Below, in pieces: positions 34,464 to 44,200 of a DNA stretch of 45,778 nt. Within the stretch, counting starts at the first letter, position 1. Every line of letters begins with the position of its first letter. The notes beneath the pieces are model-generated. The model worked only from the letters and a program-made list of their open reading frames with translations, did not search any database and was not told the origin of the DNA. The DNA lies in NCBI GenBank assembly GCA_013153405.1, contig JAADEM010000141.1:1-45778 (forward strand), read 5' to 3'. The position numbers and the translations under genes were made by a program. This DNA comes from Chlorobiota bacterium. GTDB lineage: Bacteria > Bacteroidota > Bacteroidia > Bacteroidales > Marinilabiliaceae.

Positions 34464-34471
34464 TAAATTTG
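34464..34471 (+). promoter_or_regulatory. -7 box for the acyltransferase gene
   Basis: TAAATTTG matches TAnnTTTG. Transcription from it would begin near 34478, after a possible TTG start at 34474, which favours the ATG at 34495. Confidence 0.4.
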
Positions 34472-34494
34472 TTTTGAAACAATCATTAATTCAG

Positions 34495-35637
34495 ATGGTA
34501 AGTAATCTTGATTTCGAATCAATTCGACCCTACAACGACAGTGAAATTCATAAAGTATTTGAAAGACTGACACAGGAACAAACATTCCTGAAACTATTAA
34601 ACTATTTATATCCCGACATTAAAACAGATGAAATAATAAAAAAACTTCTGAACATTCAAAGTATAAAACAGTTTCAGAGTGAGATAATGCATCCGTTTGT
34701 ACGGGAAATAATGGATACAACCACTGCCGGTGTAACTTCAAGCGGGCTTGACAGGTTATCTCCTGACGAACATTATCTTTACATCTCAAATCACAGAGAT
34801 ATAGTTCTCGATCCTGCAATTCTAAACATATTAATACACGAGAACGGTTTCGACACTTGTGAAATAGCAATTGGAGACAACCTCCTTATATTTCCATGGA
34901 TAACCGACCTGGTTAAGCTGAATAAAACTTTTATAGTACGCAGAAACCTCCCAGGAAGGCAAATGCTGGAGGCTTCAAATACTTTGTCACATTATATCCG
35001 GCATACTTTAACCGAAAGACAACAAAGTATATGGATAGCACAACGAGAAGGAAGATCGAAAGACGGTGATGACAGAACGCAAATCAGCCTACTGAAGATG
35101 CTGAATATTAGCGGTAACGGCTCTATTCCTGACAACTTTAAAGAACTGAATATTGTTCCTGTATCCCTTTCGTATGAATATGACCCATGCGATTATCTTA
35201 AAGCATATGAGTTCCAGCAGAAAAGAGATAATCCGAACTATAAAAAAACACAAAAAGATGACTTGTTACACATGGGATTGGGCATGCGCGGCTGGAAAGG
35301 AAGAGTGCATTTTGCTTTTGGAAAACCGTTAAACAAAGAACTGGATATTTTAAAAAGCACTAATAACAAAAACGAACAATATAAATTACTTGCCGGCCTT
35401 ATTGACGATCAAATTCACAACAACTACAAGCTGTGGCCGGGAAATTTCGTTGCCGCTGATATAATTTCAGGAAACAACCATTTCAAGAGTAAATATACAG
35501 AAGAGGAAAAAGAAAAGTTCCTCAGTTACCTGGAAGATCATATTGCAAAAATTGAAAACGGAGATACTCCTTTTTTAAGAAAGGCTATTCTCGAAATGTA
35601 TGCAAATCCGGTTAGGAATTTTTATAAAGAAGAGTAA
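34495..35637 (+). CDS. PlsC-like glycerol-phosphate acyltransferase family protein
   Basis: The 380-residue protein has a lysophospholipid-acyltransferase-type core: LYISNHRDIVLDPAIL, with the catalytic His of NH and an Asp, then AIGDNLLIFPWI, RRNLPGRQM, IAQREGRSKDG (substrate-binding Glu-Gly) and NIVPVSLSYEYDPCD. These enzymes acylate glycerol-3-phosphate or its lyso form in phospholipid synthesis. The spacing is H-x5-D if the later Asp is meant, rather than the canonical H-x4-D. A TTG at 34474 would add seven residues, but the -7 box argues for 34495. No membrane helix is apparent. It is convergent with aspS. Confidence 0.82.
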   Translation: MVSNLDFESIRPYNDSEIHKVFERLTQEQTFLKLLNYLYPDIKTDEIIKKLLNIQSIKQFQSEIMHPFVREIMDTTTAGVTSSGLDRLSPDEHYLYISNHRDIVLDPAILNILIHENGFDTCEIAIGDNLLIFPWITDLVKLNKTFIVRRNLPGRQMLEASNTLSHYIRHTLTERQQSIWIAQREGRSKDGDDRTQISLLKMLNISGNGSIPDNFKELNIVPVSLSYEYDPCDYLKAYEFQQKRDNPNYKKTQKDDLLHMGLGMRGWKGRVHFAFGKPLNKELDILKSTNNKNEQYKLLAGLIDDQIHNNYKLWPGNFVAADIISGNNHFKSKYTEEEKEKFLSYLEDHIAKIENGDTPFLRKAILEMYANPVRNFYKEE

Positions 35638-35664
35638 AATATCAATTGTATAAGAAGTATAAAT

Positions 35665-35689
35665 AAAAAAGGGGCCTGTGCCCCTTTTT
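35665..35689. terminator. Bidirectional terminator between acyltransferase and aspS
   Basis: AAAAAGGGGC and GCCCCTTTTT flank a CTGT loop. The A-run and T-run make it work on both strands, and the two flanking genes converge on it. Confidence 0.9.
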
Positions 35690-35691
35690 AT

Positions 35692-37455
35692 CTATTGTTC
35701 ACGCTCTTCATCTTTCAGCTCTATTCCCAGCTCATTGAGCTGTTCTTCTGATAACGGAGAAGGGGAATCAATCATCATATCACGTCCGGCATTGTTTTTC
35801 GGGAAAGCAATAACATCCCGGATTGATTCGGCCCCAGTAAACAGTGCTACCCAACGGTCAAGTCCAAATGCAACACCACCGTGTGGGGGTGCTCCGTATT
35901 TAAATGCATTCATCAGGAATCCAAATTGCTCTTCGGCCTCCTCTTTTGAGAATCCCAAAGCTTCGAACATTTTATGCTGAAGTTCCTCATCATGAATTCT
36001 GATAGAACCACCACCAATCTCCACTCCGTTTATTACAAGGTCATAGGCATTTGCCCTTACTTTACCCGGATCCGTAGCAAGCAACTCTAAATCTTCATGT
36101 CTTGGTGAAGTAAAAGGATGGTGCATTGCATGAAAACGTTCCGACTCCTCATCCCATTCCAATAATGGAAAATCAACAACCCAAAGCGGAGCAAATTTAT
36201 TATTATCTCTTAACCCCAACTGATTCCCCATCTCAAGACGCAGCTCACAAAGAGCTCCAAGCGTCTTCTTTTCTCCTCCGGCCAGAATCAATACCAAATC
36301 ACCAGGTTTGGCATCAGTCTGTTCACATACCTCTAAAAGCTTTTCCGGAGCAAAGAATTTATCAACTGAAGATTTTACAGTTCCGTCTTCATTGTACTTA
36401 ATATATATCATTCCGGATGCTCCCACCTGCGGACGTTTAACAAAGTTAGTCAGCTTATCAAGTTGTTTTCGAGAATAGCCGGCACAACCTTCTGCACAAA
36501 TAGCTCCCACATATTCGGCATCATCAAACACCTTAAATCCGTTACCTTTAACCGTATTGGTAATATCTTTAAATTTCATTCCGAAACGTATATCCGGCTT
36601 ATCAGAACCGTAATATTTCATTGCCTCGGAATATGGCATGCGCGGAAAATCAAAATCCATCTCAATGCCTTTCAGTTCTCGGAACAGATGCTTTGCCAAA
36701 CCTTCAAAAGCATTAAGCACATCGTCCTGATCCACAAATGACATTTCACAATCAATCTGTGTAAACTCAGGCTGACGGTCTGCCCTGAGATCCTCATCCC
36801 TGAAACACTTAACAATCTGATAATATCTGTCCATTCCTCCAACCATCAAAAGCTGTTTGAAGACCTGTGGTGACTGAGGCAAAGCATAAAACTCACCTCT
36901 GTTCATTCTGGATGGTACTACAAAGTCTCGTGCTCCCTCCGGAGTTGATTTTATCAGTACAGGTGTTTCTATCTCGACAAAGTTCAAAGAGTCGAGATAC
37001 TTCCTCACCTCAAATCCCATTCGGTGACGTAACTCAAGGTTTTCTTTTATCGGATTACGACGAATATCAAGATATCGGTATTTCATTCTCAGCTCCTCAC
37101 CTCCATCGGTTTCATCCTCAATAGTAAAAGGCGGAATCTCGGATTTATTTAGAACCTTAACCGATTCCATTAGTATCTCTATTTCACCGGTTGGCAACTT
37201 AGGGTTTTTACTGCTCCTTTCGGCAACGGCACCTTCAATCTGTACTACATATTCCCTGCCAAGTTTTTTTACTTCATCACTTAATTCACCGTTAATCTCT
37301 GCATCAACAACAAGCTGCGTAATTCCATATCGGTCACGAATATCAACAAAGGTCATGCCGCCAAGATTCCTTATTTTCTGGACCCAGCCGCTTAAGATTA
37401 CTTTATTTCCGACATCGCTTATACGTAACTCTCCGCAAGTATGTGTTCTGTACAT
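35692..37455 (-). CDS. aspS: Aspartate-tRNA ligase
   Basis: AspRS (587 aa) is a class IIb synthetase of the bacterial type. It has an N-terminal OB fold for the anticodon ([24 protein letters not shown]), catalytic motifs 2 ([19 protein letters not shown]) and 3 ([13 protein letters not shown]), the QSPQ motif ([14 protein letters not shown]) and the bacterial GAD insertion (about residues 285-415). The length is standard. It charges tRNA-Asp in the cytoplasm. A palindrome GCCCTTAGGGC (37474-37484) sits 19 bases before the start, in the presumed leader. Confidence 0.98.
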   Translation of the reverse strand: MYRTHTCGELRISDVGNKVILSGWVQKIRNLGGMTFVDIRDRYGITQLVVDAEINGELSDEVKKLGREYVVQIEGAVAERSSKNPKLPTGEIEILMESVKVLNKSEIPPFTIEDETDGGEELRMKYRYLDIRRNPIKENLELRHRMGFEVRKYLDSLNFVEIETPVLIKSTPEGARDFVVPSRMNRGEFYALPQSPQVFKQLLMVGGMDRYYQIVKCFRDEDLRADRQPEFTQIDCEMSFVDQDDVLNAFEGLAKHLFRELKGIEMDFDFPRMPYSEAMKYYGSDKPDIRFGMKFKDITNTVKGNGFKVFDDAEYVGAICAEGCAGYSRKQLDKLTNFVKRPQVGASGMIYIKYNEDGTVKSSVDKFFAPEKLLEVCEQTDAKPGDLVLILAGGEKKTLGALCELRLEMGNQLGLRDNNKFAPLWVVDFPLLEWDEESERFHAMHHPFTSPRHEDLELLATDPGKVRANAYDLVINGVEIGGGSIRIHDEELQHKMFEALGFSKEEAEEQFGFLMNAFKYGAPPHGGVAFGLDRWVALFTGAESIRDVIAFPKNNAGRDMMIDSPSPLSEEQLNELGIELKDEEREQ

Positions 37456-37576
37456 TCTGTTATTTTTTTTTATGCCCTTAGGGCGTAAGTACTAATTTTA
37501 AGATGCGAAAATACAAATTAATGCTCAATTATTCAGACATAATTATTTATATTCATCCTGCGATTACAGACCTCCA

Positions 37577-38038
37577 ATGAATATGTCATCTATGAACAAA
37601 ATTGAATTTACTGACAAATATTTTATGAAACAAGCGTTTACAGAAGCGTACAAAGCCCGTGATAAAGACGAAGTACCTGTAGGCGCTGTTATTGTATGCA
37701 ACAATCAGATAATTGCAAGAGCTCATAACCTGTCAGAAACATTAAAAGATGTTACTGCTCATGCAGAAATGCTTGCAATAACTGCAGCCTCAGAATACCT
37801 GGGAGGAAAGTATCTCAACGATTGTACTCTGTATGTCACACTTGAACCCTGTACTATGTGTGCCGGGGCACTTAACTGGTCACAAATAGGACGCATTGTT
37901 TATGCATCAAAAGATGAAAAACGCGGTTATTCTCTTTACTCTCCCAGCATTCTACACCCTAAAACAAAAACAGATTACGGAATAATGGCTGATGAATCAA
38001 AAGATTTGTTGATTGATTTTTTTAAATCGAAGAGGTAA
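37577..38038 (+). CDS. tadA: tRNA adenosine(34) deaminase / nucleoside deaminase (TadA-like)
   Basis: The 153-residue zinc deaminase of the CDA superfamily has VPVGAVIVCNNQIIARAHN, the HAEMLAI motif (zinc His and catalytic Glu) and PCTMCAGALNWSQIGRIVYAS (both zinc Cys). The length and the AGALNWSQI stretch match TadA, which converts A34 to inosine in tRNA-Arg(ACG). Guanine deaminase is the alternative within the family. Start may be ATG 37577 or an ATG 15 bases later. It ends 19 bases before repeat element 3. Confidence 0.88.
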   Translation: MNMSSMNKIEFTDKYFMKQAFTEAYKARDKDEVPVGAVIVCNNQIIARAHNLSETLKDVTAHAEMLAITAASEYLGGKYLNDCTLYVTLEPCTMCAGALNWSQIGRIVYASKDEKRGYSLYSPSILHPKTKTDYGIMADESKDLLIDFFKSKR

Positions 38039-38056
38039 ATGCATATACATAAAAGC

Positions 38057-38252
38057 AAAAAGAGGATGTCTAAAAAAGTTAATGCGTCATTGCGAATCCG
38101 TCGGTAGACGGGTGAAACAATCTTAACACGGTCAAGATCGCTTCTTCGCTCGTGCTCATCACGATGACGCTAAAAAGTCGTCATTTACTCATTATGCCCC
38201 AAATATTGGGGGTGAAATCTCGGAATAACGACTTTTTAGACATCCTCTTTTT
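38057..38252. repeat. TIR-bounded palindromic element, copy 3 (composite)
   Basis: It is bounded by a perfect 20-base inverted repeat (38057-38076 and 38233-38252) containing GAGGATGTC and its complement with flanking A5/T5 runs. The right half matches copy 2, including a CCCCAA-ATA-TTGGGG hairpin in place of the hairpin of copy 2. The left half contains a nested palindrome GCGTCAT (38084-38090)/ATGACGC (38164-38170) with a CCGTC-GGTA-GACGG hairpin. It lies in the convergent gap between tadA and the giant T9SS gene and could terminate both. Confidence 0.85.
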
Positions 38253-38274
38253 ATATAAAGAGACTCAGGCTGGA

Positions 38275-41200
38275 TTACATTCCTGATACTTTACCGGTAT
38301 ATACCTGCTTGCCGGTATTAACTTCTATAATATAAATATTATGAGCAGACGGAAGTTGAATTGAAATACGCTTATCTGTCAGTTTAACTTCTTTTATTAA
38401 CTTACCAACAGAATCATAGACTTTTATCAATCCTTTTCCGTTACTTTCTGATAATATCTGACCAGAAACTATAACTATTGCATTATTACGGTTTCCGTAA
38501 ATAATTACTTCGTCTGCATTTTTATCAGTAATATCAGTAACTACCTCACCCTCTTCAGAATCATTTGCCTTTGTATCAAAATACAATACAAACCTGTCCG
38601 TTTCGCCTCCTGCCACAGAAGTAAACACATATTCAGGAGTTTCTCTTAAGTTTACTTCAACACCAGTTACTTTATCAAACAGATAAACATTCTCTACTGC
38701 AGTAAACTCATTGATATTAGAAGCCCTTAATACAATTTCTTTACTTTGAGAGAATGTGTAACCTACAAAAATGCTGTCAGATTCCAATACCTCATCAGAA
38801 AACGTACAGATAGCTGCTTTATGCCCTGCTTTTTCAGCATAAACATTAGGAACATTAATAGCTTTTCCAAATCTTTTATCTGAATCGTACCTTGTAAACT
38901 TATCGAAATCTCCGTAATATCTGAAGGCCAGAACTAATTCATCTTTATCTCCATCATTATCCATAAATAGTCTTAACACATCATTCTCATTGTTTAGCTG
39001 TGCACTTTTCAAGGAGTAATTAGAATCTCCATGCTCGGTTGTTCTGGCAGTAGAATCAAGAGTAACTGTACTGGCCGAATAGTTCCGAAGCCAGAAAGAC
39101 TGTCCTGGTGCAATATATCTGGTTCCGCCATTTTCTCCAAGTCCTTCAATATTATACGTTGCATAAAATATCTCACCTGTGGTTTCTGAATGACTTGTTG
39201 TCCAAATTGTTTGAAGACTATTGCCAATATCAAATCCGCTGCTTTCTACATCTAAATATGCTTGATAAGGATTAGCAACCAAATTCCAACCATTAATACT
39301 ACGTGAATAGCTTTTATTCCTGATAACTCCAGTGTGTGAAATAGTCACATCACCGCTTGTTGTTTTCTTAAAGGCATAACCTTCCATAGGACTCGCATCA
39401 AAATCATATGCAGTATTAGAGGTTATATCTTCCCATGCAGAACCTGTGTACCTATACAATTTAAAATCACCACCGGTAGGTGTATCATAATCACTATTTG
39501 AAGCCCCATCAACAGAATGTCCTATATACCAATATTGCTGAGAACGGTAAATCCACTCAACCCTGGCATATGCATCTTGTGCTCCCTTGTAAATAAAGGT
39601 AGTCGGGTCAGAAACAGTATTCTTAATTATCAGACCCGGATCTGAAGTAGGATTACCATCCGAAATAGTATCATTTACTATTACCATAGCACCTGGATCG
39701 ATCGTAAGTGTTGCTCCGTTCTCAATACTAAGTTTATTGATACTGACTTCAGCAGTATTATCAATTACCGGATAATATGATTTTCCAGCTTCTATTAAAA
39801 CATCTTTCGATGATGTGGGAACTACACCTGTATTCCAGTTCTCAGCCGCGAACCAGTCTGTTTCACTTCCTGCAACATCACCCTGCCAGTAAGTTAAAGA
39901 AACCGGACCTCCTCCAAATGTTATAAAGTTACCTATTCCAACTCCACTTGTAAACTCATTGAAAGACATATCAGAATACAAATCCGCACTACCACTTGAA
40001 GAAGTTCCTGTTTTTGTTCCTACTTCCACATTCTGCCACTCATCCGTTGCATCATCTGTCCATTTCACAATACGGAATCCATCATCAGGAGTCACTCCGC
40101 TTGCAGCATCCCAGTAAAGAGTCAGGTTAGCATTCCCGGTTCCGTCTGTTGTTCTGACATTCCAGTATTCAAATCCACTAACGGTATTTACATCCGAAGC
40201 TTTACTATCCAAAGACATTCCATCATCACCTGCACTGTGGTTAAAATATTGTACCATCCAAATATCTCCTGAGCTTCCATCTGACTTAACTCCAATCTTA
40301 CCCAAACGTCCGTTGTCGCCAACAGGAAAAACAAAACTCTGGCTACTGATAATATTCTTATATAACGGCCCTGCCACATAAGAACTATTACTACCACCCA
40401 GCACACAATCTTCTGTAGAGTTTGTAATAGTAAGAGTATTAGTTTCATCACAATTAATAACTCCGCTGGTCAGGTACAGATTACCCGTTATTTCCACATC
40501 TGTATTTAAGTTCAAGCCTGCACTGTTATCAATCTCAAGATTTACAAAATCACTATTATTAGAATCTGTAAATCCATTTCCTGTTATAACCTGAGCCGAT
40601 GAACCATTAAAAATAACTGTGGAGCTATTGTTGGCATCAAAACTACCACTAACCAGGTTCAAAGTGTCTTTCAGGTAAATATCATTATCATACTTACATA
40701 CCAATACAGGACCATCAATTGTTAAATCTCCGTATAGCTGAACATCTATATTTGGCATATTACGTGTTCCTGTTCCACTTACAATAATATTATTTACGAA
40801 AGGCATCTCACTAAGTATGTCATACTCTCCTGTACCTCCATATTCCACCGTTCCACTGTCAACAGCAAGAAATCCTTCATAATCACCGGCAGGCAAGTCT
40901 CCGCTTTCCATATATAAAACACCGGTTCCTTCCACATTTCCCAAACGATGACCAAATGTAGTACCCAGGTCTAATTTTCCTGAATTATCGATTGATGTTT
41001 CATAAGAAACAAGATAATTATCTGGAACAGATACTGTGGTTTTAACAAGTACCCGTGCTCCTTTAGGTCCTCCTGCGGGAACATCTACTCCTGGATCTCC
41101 TACTGTTTCTGTAGTTTCATCATACTTACCCCATGTATTAGGATCAGTCCACAAATCGTCAGCAAGAGAAACATATAATGCAACTTTATCAGGGATAGCA

Positions 41201-44200
41201 TCATCTATACCGGCAGTATAGTCCCCATCAATACCAATATCATCAGTATTACTGAACGAGAATGTCAGTTCCGTTGTATTTTCATTAAAATCGGTATTTA
41301 CATATTTATCCCATGTTCCGGAACTACGGCTCAATAATCTGGCGGTAATATAATCTGAGGCTGTATACGGATCCGTCACATACACATCTCCGGGATATCC
41401 TTGCATAACAGCTTCACCAATAAATCCTGAAACACCTTCGGCATCAAGAATCCAATAATATCTAAGCACATTTGCAGTATCTGCAATTTCAGGATCATCA
41501 GTATCATTTATTATCGAAGGATGCAATTCGTCGGCAGCTTTAACCCTTATATAACAGTTATCAGCATCATTATTTGAAATATTCAGAGTTACAGGAGTAT
41601 ATTTAGTTCCCGAACCTATAGGATACGTAAACGACGTTTCGGATGAGATTACAGGAAAGTATTTCTTAACACCTGCATCTGTAAAAGAAATATTAGTCCG
41701 TATCATATTATTCTCCCCAAATGGTGATTCAGCAACTATTGTCGCATTTTTTGTCAAGGTCAGAAGGTTTTTACCGATATCAAGTATACCTTGTTTTAAC
41801 TTTAGCGTATCACTAATAGTTATATTATATCCGGTAGGCACTTCTACTCCCTGCGGGTTATCAATCTTTAATTTTGATAAGGTGGTATTACACGTTAATG
41901 TTTGTATTTCTGTTCCGTTTGCGACAAGTCCACTCTCTGTTGTTCCAGAAGATGTTATATCAATGTCAATATACATATCCCCCTCACAATTTACAACATG
42001 TCCACCATCATTAAAACCACCAGCCTCCAGATGCAACTCATTTGTAACAGTAATTGTTGTATCCAAAGTAAGAGTAGTTCCATCCACCTGCTTATACAGA
42101 TCATAAAATGTTACAGGACTCTGCCCCTTTATATTAACAGCTGTTACTGAAGGAATAAAATAAGTTGCATTTTTATTAGAAGTAAAAGTTCCATCATTAT
42201 TAAAATCTCCTTTCAGGGTAAGATCAAGTCCGTTAGCATCAAACCCGGCCCCTTTATTAATAATCAACTCTTTATTAACAGTACATGGAACAACTGATAA
42301 CGTAAGTTTAGTACCTGTTGTATCAACCTCAAGATACTCTAATGCTTTACCTGCATAAAGAGTAAAGTTTCCTTTAGTAGTTCCATCCATTCCAAATGTA
42401 ATTGTATCTGAAGTCACTGTTACATCTTCTGGAGCAAAATACATTGAGGCTACTGAAGCATTAGTACGGAAATCATTTGCAATAATAAACTTACCACCGG
42501 TATGTGTAAATGAACTACCTGCATTTAATATCTCAAACATCCCCCTTGAATCTTCTCCCGCATCATCAGTACCTATTATAACTTCGCCACCGGATTGGTT
42601 ATAAATCAATACTCCTTCAGTTGAAGTTGTTCCTCTTCGAACCTGAGAACCTACTTTCAATATTCCGTCTGAAACCTCAATTGTTGCATTACCAGATGCA
42701 GAGTACTGAATATAATTGTCACCTCCACTCATATCAACGGTTCCTCCGTTTACAGTAATCTTACCATCAAGAAGAATACCACTATTACCGGATGCCCTGA
42801 CAACACCACTATCTACCTGTAATGCTGCTGTAGAAGGAATTTCAAAATTATCATCTCCGGTTGTCAGGTTAATATCAATATCAGAATCTTTAAGAATAAG
42901 TGTTCCGTTTTGAAGCTCAAGGGCTTTATCAATATCTACACCGGAAGTAGTTCCGTTTAATGTAAATGAATCATTAAATGTAAAAGAACTGTCCTGACTT
43001 GAACCCTTATTTACTATTAACCTGTATAACTCTGCAGGATTTCCTGAATAATTGGAATATGAATTATTACTTTCTCCCTGTAGCTCCAGTATTACATTTG
43101 TTTCTCCTTGTGCACTGAAAAGATCAAGAGTATAATCAGTATCGCTACCCTGAATGATATCTCCTTTTACAATCAACTTATGTTCTATGTTATTGCCTGA
43201 ATTATCAACAACAATATCTCTGTCTCCACTCGAATTAATGTATGTATAATCCACATCCCCATCAACAGTAATTGTAAGTGGAGAACCGGTATCCGGGAAA
43301 TGAAAAACACCATTATCCCATGCTCCTACATATAAATTACCATTTACATGTATATCCTGAAGAGGCGTAAAGTTTGTTTTGCCTGTAAGAATCAAATTAC
43401 CACCAATTGTTATATTCTGATCAACCTTCTGAGTACTACCCTCAATCATTAAAGAAGGACAAGGCTGAATAATATCGGTGTGTACCTGATCGGCTCCCCA
43501 GTACATTATAAAGTTTGAAGGATTGGTGGCAAATTCTCCCCAGTCAGCATTTACAACAGGATCATCATTATTGTCAAAAGAAACCATTCCTATCCCGGAA
43601 ACTCTGCCTATATCAAATGTTCCCGACTTATTAAACTGAAGTCTTGGCACATTTTCCTGATCCGTTTCATCACCATATTCTGCTGAATTAAACTCAAATA
43701 TAACTTGAGCAGGAGTGTTCGGAATAGAATTACCCCAGACTCTTGCCCTATCCTGTATGTAAACAACACTTCCTTCAGACGGAACCTCATGCACACCGGA
43801 ACCTACACTTCCCTTATCCCAGGTATCCGCATCATCCCAATTGTTATACCAACCATTACCTGTACCTCCTTCTTTATCATAGTACGAATAGTATTTATCA
43901 ACAGTACCTGTGAACCTGTCAGCAACACCAGCTGTATAATTAGCATTCTCAAGAGTAAAACCTGAAGATCCACCAGAATCGTCATCGTTAAAAGTTATAG
44001 TATATGTTGCATTTTCACTATCATCATCTACTTTAGTCAAATCATCTTCATATGATCTGGTATAATCTCCTCCGTCCAGAACCTTACCCGGATAAAATGT
44101 ATCATCCGTACCGTTCAGGTCATCTGTTGAAGGATCATATGCAAACTTATACTGAACTGTTGGAAGGGTTGAAAAGCCATCGTAACTAACACGCCAATAG

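Noticed and set aside
37474..37484. Operator or T-box-like element in the aspS leader
   Set aside because: The 11-base palindrome GCCCTTAGGGC is too short and has no T-box features or specifier structure that I can see.
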